Source of the DNA: Chalara sp. BL73
Taxonomy: Eukaryota; Ascomycota; Leotiomycetes; Helotiales
Assembly: GCA_918026815.1 (NCBI GenBank)
Contig: CAKJVC010000095.1
Coordinates: 62,001-126,000, forward strand
DNA length: 64,000 nucleotides
Direction: 5' to 3'
A program made the position numbers and the translations under genes. Below are positions 55,553-64,000 of this stretch, one piece after another. How positions within the stretch are numbered: position 1 is the first letter of the stretch; the number at the start of each line of letters is the position of its first letter. The notes under the pieces are model-generated. The model was given only the letters and a program-made list of their open reading frames with translations, ran no database searches and had not been told where the DNA came from.

Positions 55553-56698
55553 TTATAAAAAGGAGGAGTCTACATCAATCACCTGCTGTGTTGAGCAGTG
55601 AATTACACCTCCGAGAAATGGAAGGGCGCGTACATGGACCAGTCGAACTATACGGTCCGGACATAGTTTTTTGAACAGGTCCAAAGCCGCCTTATCCTGC
55701 GATACATCTCCAAACTGGGGAACAATTAGGCCCCCATTAACAAAGTAGAAATTAACATAGTTCGTCGCAGGGTCATCATATGATAACGAACCTAGGCACT
55801 TCGGCTCGGGCTCATCTATAATGTGGATCTCAAATCGTCGACCCTTGGCGTCAGTTGACCGCTCCAGAACAGCTCGTATCTCACTATGCACCTGCCACCA
55901 TGCTTTTGGGGCGTTGGGGTATGGCCGCGACAGAACAACCACACCGGGTCGAACGAAATTGACCTCGGCATCAACATGCACGTCAGTGGGATCGAGTCCC
56001 TTCTTTCCTGGGAACCAAATGATCTTCTCAGCGCCTAGCAAATGGCGTAGCTCCATCTCAACTTCGTCGCGTGAAAGACCTGGATTGCGGTTGTCGTTCA
56101 AGATACTGCTTTCCGTGGCCAAGAGCGTGCCTTCACCGTCTACGACCACTGCACCGCTCTCTAGACAGACCTTCGATTCAATTCTTGTCACCGCAGAGGG
56201 AGACATATCCCATTCAATAACTTTTTTTGCAAAATCAACGTTTTCCTGAAGCTGCGTGAGGTTCATTGTAGGCCACTGTACTCTATTGGTAGCAGATAAA
56301 TGATCGTTGGCTCCAGATTTATAGCCCCACTCTGTGAAGCCAAAATTAATGGCAAATCGGGATTTCCGGTTGGCCTTGTCTATTCCACGCACATAGATAG
56401 GGCCGGTGTCGCGAACCCAGAGATGGTTGGTAGGAAATGGGAAAACTGTGATGTTGTTTATATTTCCAGAGGATTGTTTAACTGCCTGGTCGATTGTGGA
56501 CTGTGCCATAACTACATCTGTTGGTTGAGCATATAGACGGACAGGCTCAAATTCAGAGATAGCAGCAGCTAGGCTTGCAATTTCCTGGCAAGCGTTTTCG
56601 TAGTACTCAGCGGCGAGGGATGCCTTGGAAGGAAATCCGAGGATCGTCGCAATATGACGAGCAAAGCCTCCTGGATAGATATATCGGCTGCGACTCAT
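55553..56698 (-). CDS. Agmatine deiminase / peptidyl-arginine deiminase (PPAD) family, 381 aa
   Basis: Guanidino-group-modifying enzyme of the pentein fold. Relatives convert agmatine to N-carbamoylputrescine (polyamine route) or citrullinate arginine. Single exon. Family hallmarks: NHLWVRDTGPIYV (substrate-binding Asp, residues ~91-103), FGFTEWGYK, KVCLESGAVVVDGEGTLLATESSILNDNRNP, KGLDPTDVHVDAEVNFVRPGVVVLSRP (catalytic His/Asp) and FLGGVIHCSTQQ with the nucleophilic Cys at about residue 368. Length is near normal. The predicted N-terminus MSRSRYIYPGGF.. is slightly short, so a small upstream exon cannot be excluded. Fungal members have uncertain substrate preference. Confidence 0.88.
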   Translation of the reverse strand: MSRSRYIYPGGFARHIATILGFPSKASLAAEYYENACQEIASLAAAISEFEPVRLYAQPTDVVMAQSTIDQAVKQSSGNINNITVFPFPTNHLWVRDTGPIYVRGIDKANRKSRFAINFGFTEWGYKSGANDHLSATNRVQWPTMNLTQLQENVDFAKKVIEWDMSPSAVTRIESKVCLESGAVVVDGEGTLLATESSILNDNRNPGLSRDEVEMELRHLLGAEKIIWFPGKKGLDPTDVHVDAEVNFVRPGVVVLSRPYPNAPKAWWQVHSEIRAVLERSTDAKGRRFEIHIIDEPEPKCLGSLSYDDPATNYVNFYFVNGGLIVPQFGDVSQDKAALDLFKKLCPDRIVRLVHVRALPFLGGVIHCSTQQVIDVDSSFL

Positions 56699-56876
56699 GT
56701 TTCTGGCGGGCTTCAGTCAGTTCTGTGTTTGCTAGAGGGAATTACGAAAACTTACAGCTTAGTATAACTCCTTGGTAGTTTCGGTCATAAATGTTAAAAT
56801 GATTCCGATATACAGCTAGCTCAAACGACTGCGTCTGGAGAATAAGCAACATATATAGATAATTGATGATGTTGGT

Positions 56877-57048
56877 TGTCATGACACGCGCTGTGGATCT
56901 ACAGATACAGAGGGCAGCGGTGGATCATACGAGAATCTATAGCTAAGGAAGGAAGAGGAGCTCGGGAAGAGCAGGCAATATAAACACGAGGCACTCGGAG
57001 AGCTCGGCTAATTTAGGTCACGTGTGATTCGGAGCACGGGACGTGACA
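56877..57048 (-). mobile_element. Solo LTR, ~172-bp family, with target duplication
   Basis: 172 bp from TGTCATGACACGCGC to ..GGGACGTGACA. It is flanked by the direct repeat TTGGT (56872-56876 and 57049-57053). Shares GATCTACAGATACAGAGGGC, ATACGAGAATCTATAG and GTCACGTGTG with the copy at 29109. Confidence 0.88.
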
Positions 57049-57053
57049 TTGGT

Positions 57054-57855
57054 TGCTTTACCTGTTAATTACTAACAAGGCTGTTGAGTCTAAACGAATC
57101 CCGCGGAACCAATGTCTAGTACGGAGTCGGGCTCCGCAGACACTAACAACATACGCTAAGGGTTCGGCGGTAGACGGTTAGTACGCCGCTACTGGGAAGA
57201 TAGTCTTAATTAGGAGAATGACGTATACAGACCAACCTTTTCCTAAAGATACATCCGCAAATCCACTGGACCTTCCCTCCATTTCTTCGTCGTTTGACTT
57301 ACTCGCTTGCCAGATTGGGTCCGTGCACACCCTGCATGGGCTCGCTTCATTAAACCATACACGAGATCCCGACTGGACCTCGGCAAATCCATGCTAAAAA
57401 TTGTATGGGGAACCAAATTATCAAAGTGAAAAGTCCTTGATTCTTCTTCTAATGAGAAAAACGAGTGATATATATATATATTGCAGGCTGAGACCAAACT
57501 TATTCCGTGCAGGGATCACATGACCGTTCACGTGACACATGCGGCCTTCAACACAAATGAACTTCAGGCAAGTTCATTTTGTTACCAGGATAGGCAGTTA
57601 TTGCGAACAAGGTATTTATCCCAGAGCTCAAAATTTTAGTTCCTCTTAATATACACATAGTCAGAATTACAAGAAATAAAATCGGATAAATTTTGATAGA
57701 GTGGCAGACCTTTACGTGGATATATGCACCTTAAGGGTCGTGACCTAATTACTGGCTCTGACCAAATATTGTATTTATGTTGGAAGCAAGGCATTTGAGA
57801 TCTGTGTTCACTACCTACAATTGCCCTCACATGCTCACTGTTGCGTCTGTTTCTT
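57054..57855. other. Gene-free stretch
   Basis: No gene recognised; a short TA-dinucleotide run lies at about 57467-57480. Confidence 0.4.
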
Positions 57856-59058
57856 TTAGGTGAGTCCAAGCTTGGCAGCCTCGCTGGCCACGACTTCTGG
57901 GACTTCGTCGAATATAGATGAACGGGAGGGGTTGAATCCTAACAGCTTCCTGGCGCGAATGGTGTTTTCTCTTCCATTTCCACCAAAGAATAAGGTGCCC
58001 TGACTATGGCCCAAGAATTTGGCCAATTGCTCCGAACTAACTTCAGACACTTTGTCCGAGGCCAGAAATCCTTGCTTATATGCAAAATTTGCGATCATCT
58101 TCCCAACTTCACCCCATGCCTAGAATATAAGAAAGTCGTTAGTCCAAAAGCAGATGCATACAGCGTAAATAATATTGAAGGTGGTGAATAGCAGATGACA
58201 TAGGAGGTTCTCACATGGTCGCCATTGCTTGCGAAATAATAACCTTTCTTTCCCCATGTTGCATTTCCTCCACCTATGGTCGCCTGTTCCACCAGGAGGA
58301 CGTAGAGGTCGCTCAGATCGTGGACATGAATATGCGTCTGCCTGTTCTCTCCCTTGCCGACTCGCATCCCTTCTCCGCTCGTAAGTGTGATGTAAGTAAG
58401 GTCGTAAAGCAATCTACCGCGCCTATTTCCTGGCCCCCTACCTATTCCGTAGATTATTGGCGGACATACAATGGCGGTTTTAACAGGTCCGTTGTCATCG
58501 TTGCCGGCCTCGAGGATTATCTTCTCAACATTCCGGTGAGGTGCAAAGTCCGGTAGCGATGTCAATTCGTCAATGCCATCCCAGTCGTCGTAGACCTTGG
58601 GCTCGAGGTCGCCGTACGTGCCAGTATTGATAGTCTTCCAGAACAGAATTCCGGTCCCAGAGGTGTGGATAAGAAAGACGGGCTTGCTGCCTGTGTGGCG
58701 TTTCGTTCCACGAACAAGTGCGTTGGCGCTCGGCAAGTGGTCAGAATCGGCGAAGTTTAGAATGATATCCGCCTTTGCGGCTTCTTCCTCAAGCACTGCG
58801 GCGTCGTCGAGCCCTCCATACACTAGTCTGATTTTCTGGTAGACGGTGGTGATTAAAGCGCCTCTTTCAGCATTGCGTACGAGGACACAAATCGATGATT
58901 CCCACGCGGGATACTTTCCTAGGAGGGCGACAATCGTGTCGCCTCCGACATAGCCTACGGTTGTTAAATAACTGCTATTCAAGCGATCGTAAGGAAGGTA
59001 GAAGGCTTGAAACCCTACCTGTTACGCCGGTTATGAAAATTTTTGGTGGAGCCGACAT
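57856..59058 (-). CDS. NAD(P)-dependent extended/atypical SDR (epimerase-NmrA type), 347 aa
   Basis: Rossmann-fold oxidoreductase. Exons 59019..59058, 58215..58954 and 57856..58119 (64- and 95-nt introns), phases consistent. Splicing exon 1 creates IFITGVTGYVGGDTIVALL, the TGxxGxxG cofactor motif of extended SDRs. Then come CVLVRNAERG, ADIILNFADSDHL, VFLIHTSGTGIL, a YGDLEPKVYDDWDG block, RNVEKIILEAGN, IVCPPIIYGIGRGPGNRRG, THIHVHDLSDLYVLLVEQA and GYYFASNGDHAWGEVG. This pattern matches fungal NAD-dependent epimerase/dehydratase-like proteins of unknown substrate. Complete length; the final codons EAAKLGLT are followed by a stop. Confidence 0.88.
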
Positions 59059-60381
59059 GATTTTGGGACACGATTGAGGAGACTGAGAGGTAAATTCCGA
59101 GCGAGACACAGGAACAGCAATCGACGAAGTATGTAAGGAGCTAAAGACAACCAAAAACAACCAAAGACCAGTGTTAGGTCTTAACATATAATCCATCGAT
59201 ACCCCACAACCAACGAGTATTAGCGAACATCTTTGCTCTTTCTAATTGGGTTCGCATTCGCGAAATTGTAGGGTAAGCAGCGTTTTGACGGATCCACAGA
59301 TCGTTCAAGACGGACAAAGCGATATTGGTGGGGTAATTGATTGGAGGCGGATAACGCACATTCCGTATAAGTTCGTGCACCACTTTACAAGCATTGCCAA
59401 GCGTCTTGGCAATACACATTGGCGACACTAGATTAGGTGTCAAGGGCCACCGGGATTACGGCCGCAATATTCAGGACTTTCACCAATGAACAAGGCTGCT
59501 TCATAGGTGAAGGACAGTGACATGACTAAACCAATAGAGATTTAACAGCAATATTGAAGGGTGGCTCGGGTAATACGTGATTGAATACTTTGAGGTTGAA
59601 TCCAACCAATCCGTTTGAATTGAATGAAGCTAAATTAAGAAAAGCCCAAATTCATTGAGCGGTAAAGACTATGAATCGAAAAAAAGGGCCGTGAGCCCAA
59701 TGAAAAGACATGAATCTAAGCTAAAAAGCAGCTAGAAATATACTAAAAATAGCCCTTCAGGCTGGGAAAGCCCCTCCCAGGACTTAGTATGCTTTTTGAT
59801 GAACATTCACGGGTATCCATGAATTAGAAGTGAGGCCTCCAATAAGCTTGAAGTTTCAATTTATTCAAGGTGCCCAAAGATTTAAATTTCGTCCCTTTAC
59901 CCTAAAGGTGACTGACGTATAGTAGGTAACGAGTCTACTGCAATCAGTTATCCCTTGTCTCTGGAAGCAGAACTCGCCTGGCCCTTGGCTATATAGAATA
60001 TACCATTTGACTGCAAGGATCTTCTACATCTCGTATTTGCGCCTGTAGTAGTGACCTTGAGTTGCATCTGATCCCGGCCGCAGTGCGCTTTCCTACATGG
60101 GCTGTCTGGCCAAATGTGTACTTCCATATCCCACATTTCTTAGCTGCGCTCCATCTTCCTTGGACTCTATCGCTCGAGCATGGTAACGTGTTCCAATGGC
60201 AATAGCTTTTTATAAGGATGCTTACCTCTATACACGGAATAACTCACTTCAATTCAATCACTCAGACCTGCCCGTTCAACCTGATTGATGGAAGAATAGT
60301 GGGGGAAACTATAGTGTCATCATCGCCAAGCGAAGGCGATTTTAGGAAACCTAACAAGTACAACACCCAACATCCTCTGAT
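59059..60381. other. Gene-poor stretch between the two reductases
   Basis: A minus-strand open frame (59443-59174) contains NVRYPPPINYPTNIALSVLNDLWIRQNAAYPT and RAKMFANTRWLWGIDGLY and may be an exon of an unrecognised gene. The rest shows nothing. Confidence 0.35.
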
Positions 60382-61698
60382 TTACGCAACGCCTGTAGTC
60401 CCTAAAACAACTACAACCTTCCCCGCGCTTCCCCCTTTGGCCTTCCGATTCTCTTCCACGGCCTCTGCTACCACCTCCCAACCGCCGCGTCGCTCATGCA
60501 CCGGCATCGCTTTCAACAGGCCCTTCTCCGCTAGTGCTGTGATTACCGGATTCATCGCCCCGATCTGTTCGTTCACCTTGTCATCAATACCGATTGTGCC
60601 TAACAGGATTCGTGAAATGGTCAAGTCTTGGTGCGAGCTGCTTTCCACCAGGTTGGAGCTCCTGTGTCCATTTCGTGAGTTAGCTGGCTTTTCCTAGAGG
60701 AAACTAGTTTCTGTGATAAAAGAGATAATTATACATGTCATTCTCCACTGTCGCCAACCTCTTCCCAGGAGCCTTACTCTCCGTCAAGGCCGCAACTCCA
60801 AGATCAAGGCCGTGGCCTTCTACCGCATGTAATACCAGCTTCAAGTGCCCCGCACTGATCCTATTGATTTCTTGCAGCTGCTCCGTTGCTCCCATTTTAT
60901 AATCCAAATTTGCCTCCGCGCCATACTCTGTCACCAGCTTATTGTTCTTGGGTGAGTTCGTGCTGATAATCCGGTAGCCAGCTAGGCGTAGGAATTGGAT
61001 CCCGTGGAGCCCGACAATAGTTGCACCGCCCATGACGAGGGCCCATGGGGATTGGGAGGTTGGAGCCGTGGGTTTGAGCATAGAGAGAGAGGAAAGGGGC
61101 GGCAGGGGGACGTTGAGAGAATAGTAGACGCCAAGACCGGCTGTCTGGGAGCCAACACCTAGAGCAGCACATTGTGAGGGGGTGAAGTTCCTAGGAGCAT
61201 GGATAGCGATGGCGGCATCGTAGAGATGCTAGGGGAGGGTTAGCAAACAGACAGAAAGGAATACATATTAATCTGCTATTCTAATGAGAAGAGCAGAATG
61301 CCGGGGACGAAGGGGGACACACAGTATCCTGGTACGGTGCATATCCTGACGCGCCCAGCCGGGTGCAGCCACAGACCAGATCACCAAGCTTGAAGCTCTT
61401 CACGTAGGCGCCGACGGAAACTACTTCAGAGATAGTGTCGCATCCCAGAACGGCAGGCCAGGAGGTGACCAGGAAGCCGGCGTCAGCTTGTTTCCAGTCG
61501 CTGGATGGGGATCGAGGCGTTAGCTTAGTGTAGTCGAGAGGGGATGGAGGAGACACGGGGTAAGTACACGGGGTTGATGGCCACAGCATGAGGTTTGCAG
61601 AGCAGCTGCGTCGCAGAGGGGGTTGGAGTAGGAATGGAGTTGGAGATATGGAAAGGGCCGCCGACATTGTCGACAACGACACCAGATTGGGCGGACAT
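60382..61698 (-). CDS. Zinc-type alcohol dehydrogenase / enoyl reductase-like MDR protein, 360 aa
   Basis: Medium-chain dehydrogenase/reductase of the fungal quinone/trans-enoyl-reductase (toxD-like) group, NADPH-dependent. Four exons, 61568..61698, 61323..61500, 60735..61228 and 60382..60661, all in phase (CTAAC branches before exons 3 and 4). Motifs in order: HAVAINPVDWKQAD, PAVLGCDTISEVVSVG, FKLGDLVCG, NFTPSQCAALGVGSQTAGLGVYYSL, the cofactor site ALVMGGATIVGLHGIQFLRLAGYRII, EYGAEANLDYK and a C-terminal GKVVVVLG strand. No structural-zinc cysteine cluster is visible. It lies on the same strand as the SDR at 57.9 kb, about 1.3 kb upstream of it; no polyketide or peptide synthase lies nearby. 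Confidence 0.85.
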
Positions 61699-62508
61699 GG
61701 TTGGTGACATGTGCATGGAAAGAGACAACAAACAGTAGAATGGGTTATAGATAACCGTTACTTTAGATGGAGTAAAGAGCCTTTCTGACTTTCGGCCCAC
61801 TAAATAGCTATCATCACCATCAGTGCCCTCGATAGGTAGACCGCTATTCCTACCCTTACCTGGCCAGCCCATCAGGACCACTGACCATCACCAATCTTTC
61901 CTATCCCCGCATCCGCATCTACTTTACAGTCCATACCTCATTTAATCATCCTATTTCTTCCACATGCCTGGTATGGTAGCCGAAGGAATGGAGTAAGGAC
62001 AATAGCTCGGGAAAACTGGGGGCTGTGGCTTATTGAGCCGGTCAGATTTATGTCCCTCTATGACCAAAGAGCGTGCCGTGGGAGGGGGTGGGAGGGGGAG
62101 AGAGGGTTCGGCCAAACCCAAGCCGTCTTACGGAGGTAGCCCGTGCTTGATGACCCATGATGGGGTGGTCGTGGCTTATTTTCACCTCAGGCTCTGGACC
62201 ACGCTTTGCTACTATACAAAGGTACAGCGGGCAATAGTTGTACAACGCTAGTAAGCGTGGTATCATCCAGGTCGCACCACTTTTCCTCATAAAGTAGTTT
62301 CTTTCAAGATATCACGCAAAGTGGGGATGATTTTTTATGGTGTTTTGTATTGCTATATATCATTACTGTCACTGTCTGAAATAGGATCTCTGTAGCTAGA
62401 GGATCTGCGGAGGGTATCACAGCGATAGAATACAGGCTTATTGGGAGCGTTACAGATTGGTCATATTATCTACAATTACGGCTGTAATGTGTGTGTGTGA
62501 GTTTCTCT
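61699..62508. other. Gene-free stretch
   Basis: Promoter side of the MDR gene, with a G-rich patch at about 62075-62105. No coding pattern recognised. Confidence 0.4.
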
Positions 62509-63113
62509 AACGTACTTGATTGGTTAGCTGGCCATGTCATCATGCTGGCCACGCAAAAACACCCCAAAAATCACGGTCTTGGCATTTTTATATCTCAAGT
62601 ACTATTTATGTTAATAAGTTAAAACTTGAAATTTGGATTCCGAGTACTTAAATAAGCAGTATTTGCCACGATCATGGATCATGTGACCTATCTGGGCTTG
62701 GCATGTCATGTGATGACCCCTCATTTCTATTATGGTCGCGGACAACAACAATTGCCTTTCCTCCTTAGTTTAGCATTCTCGTAATAGAACCACCTTACTA
62801 GCCGCCTCAACAGGCCAAGGGATTTGGCTTCGTGACAGTATTTTAAGTTTCAAAAATGTTGAGTATTATAAGGATATAGATATAGCATTTCACGCTAAAA
62901 TAACCCCTGTAATTTCAGTTTGTAAATAACTATTAATTATATTAGTTTCAAACTTCACTAATGTATAAGAATTACAGTTAAATTGTTATATATCAAGTTT
63001 TATAAAGTTAGATAAAATAGTAGCTGAGATATAGAAGTGCCAAGACCGTGATTTTTGGGGTGTTTTTGCGTGGCCAGCATGATGACATGGCCAGCTAACT
63101 GATCAAGTACGTT
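62509..63113. mobile_element. 605-bp element with ~100-bp terminal inverted repeats (MITE/foldback-like)
   Basis: The left arm (62509 to about 62617) and right arm (about 63010 to 63113) are reverse complements. Both begin AACGTACTTGAT, then after two mismatches share a perfect 62-bp block (from GTTAGCTGGCCATGTCATCA to CACGGTCTTGGCA). They then share an imperfect extension (TATATCTCA.., TACTATTT..). The ~400-bp centre is AT-rich with no open frame of note. No convincing target-site duplication is seen in the flanks (..TTCTCT and GGCTCTT..). It could be a non-autonomous DNA transposon whose superfamily is unknown. Confidence 0.75.
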
Positions 63114-64000
63114 GGCTCTTCGGCCTACTTACGTGAGGCGATTCCTGACAAATAAGCCCGAAGGTTGTGTCACGGGGAAAGCTAGTAGCCGAGGCTCGTT
63201 TAGCTTTCTTTTTACAGCTAGTGCGTTTAGCGCGCATTATAGCTGTATGGGACCTGAGCGTTCCCTTTATTTTGTCTTTTACGAGCGTGTTCCACAACAG
63301 TATTATATCACTTCGCTCACCCGATTGACTATTCTATAGCTTTGGTTTACTCCGTGACAAATTTCAAACTTCTAAGTACAATTTTAAAGTCGAGGGGCAA
63401 TTTTGCTCGAGCACCGATATTAAAACCCTATTTCATGAGAGAGCTTGGTTCTGCGACCACGACTTTAAAAAAGTGCATCACAACGAGGAGACCTAGTAAT
63501 AACTTAATTTTAGTTTTGAATTCTCCGGCATTAAAATCCTTATCTGTTTCGTCACTATTGACGTTTTTATATGATTAGAGCCAAGATTGTGTGACCAAAT
63601 ATAAAACGTCCTTCTTGTTAACGTTTGCTAACTGTTGGTACAGGTCTTACCTTCCACGGGGCAAAGGGCGTAGCTCTACTTTGTAGGCCACGCTCTTGCT
63701 CTTGATGGATATGGTAATGATTGTTGTTGTATTAAGTTCTACTCTAGATTCTACAAAATGGGGGTTGTGTGAACCACGTGACCTAATGGGTAGTATGTGG
63801 ATCCGTAAACCCCTACTTCCTACACTAACGATTCTAGGATAAAATATATCAATGACCTCCCTGTATCTCCCCTCGCCTCGAATCACCATTTCGAAATTCA
63901 CCCATGCTTTGCTTTTTCTCCATCCATCGGTCTACCTTCTATAGCTGTGGGTTATCCTCGATCATTAGACTTGTCAAAGGCCTATCCTACTAAAAGATAT
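63114..64000. other. Gene-free right end
   Basis: Only short frames without family resemblance; nothing else recognised to the end of the window. Confidence 0.4.

Noticed and set aside
1..64000. tRNA or rRNA genes
   Set aside because: No convincing B-box/acceptor-stem combination or rRNA landmark was found by reading; a covariance-model scan would be decisive.

Overview
The window comes from a filamentous ascomycete (Pezizomycotina). Most genes are interrupted by one to seven short introns (about 38-133 nt) with GT..AG ends and CTAAC/CTGAC-like branch points. The families are typical of moulds: rhodopsin/SAT4-domain membrane protein, GMC oxidoreductase, RTG2-type Ppx/GppA protein, MARVEL-like membrane protein, NmrA-type reductases, patatin. 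Placement in Leotiomycetes is possible but is only an inference. The region is accessory-looking: intact genes are separated by long gene-poor stretches with transposon relics, solo LTRs and pseudogenes.

Layout: 1-0.6 kb, 3' end of an MFS sugar transporter. 2.1-3.4 kb, ankyrin-repeat protein. 4.1-8.4 kb, repeat-rich block (inverted dispersed repeat pair, hAT relic, solo LTR) around an intron-rich SAT4-type gene. 8.9-10.3 kb, broken piggyBac transposase. 9,360-27,575, a head-to-tail duplication of a roughly 9.1-kb unit: piggyBac 3' part, aldo-keto reductase pseudogene, RNI-like gene, GMC oxidoreductase, a 46-bp perfect hairpin and a truncated LTR. 27.1-28.5 kb is a decayed, colinear copy of 35.0-37.0 kb, which carries an intact two-exon zinc-finger gene. 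30.5-32 kb, FAD monooxygenase. 33-34.5 kb, decayed coding remnants. 39.2-39.9 kb, MARVEL-like protein. 40.8-41.8 kb, oleate hydratase relic. 44.5-46.5 kb, RTG2 homologue. 47-47.8 kb, NmrA pseudogene. 49.6-51.5 kb, patatin-like phospholipase. 52-53.1 kb, type I membrane glycoprotein. 55.6-56.7 kb, agmatine deiminase/PPAD. 57.9-59.1 kb, extended-SDR reductase. 60.4-61.7 kb, MDR zinc-type oxidoreductase. 62.5-63.1 kb, a 605-bp element with long terminal inverted repeats.

The genes do not form one obvious pathway. The strongest story is genome dynamics. Old sequences (aldo-keto reductase, NmrA-like, oleate hydratase, piggyBac, zinc-finger paralogue) carry stop codons that mostly look like C-to-T or G-to-A changes, as expected from repeat-induced point mutation (RIP). 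The 9.1-kb tandem copies instead differ almost only by homopolymer-length changes. Each copy has one gene intact that is frameshifted in the other. The duplication is therefore either extremely young or an assembly artefact with sequencing-type errors. No CRISPR array, rRNA or convincing tRNA was seen.
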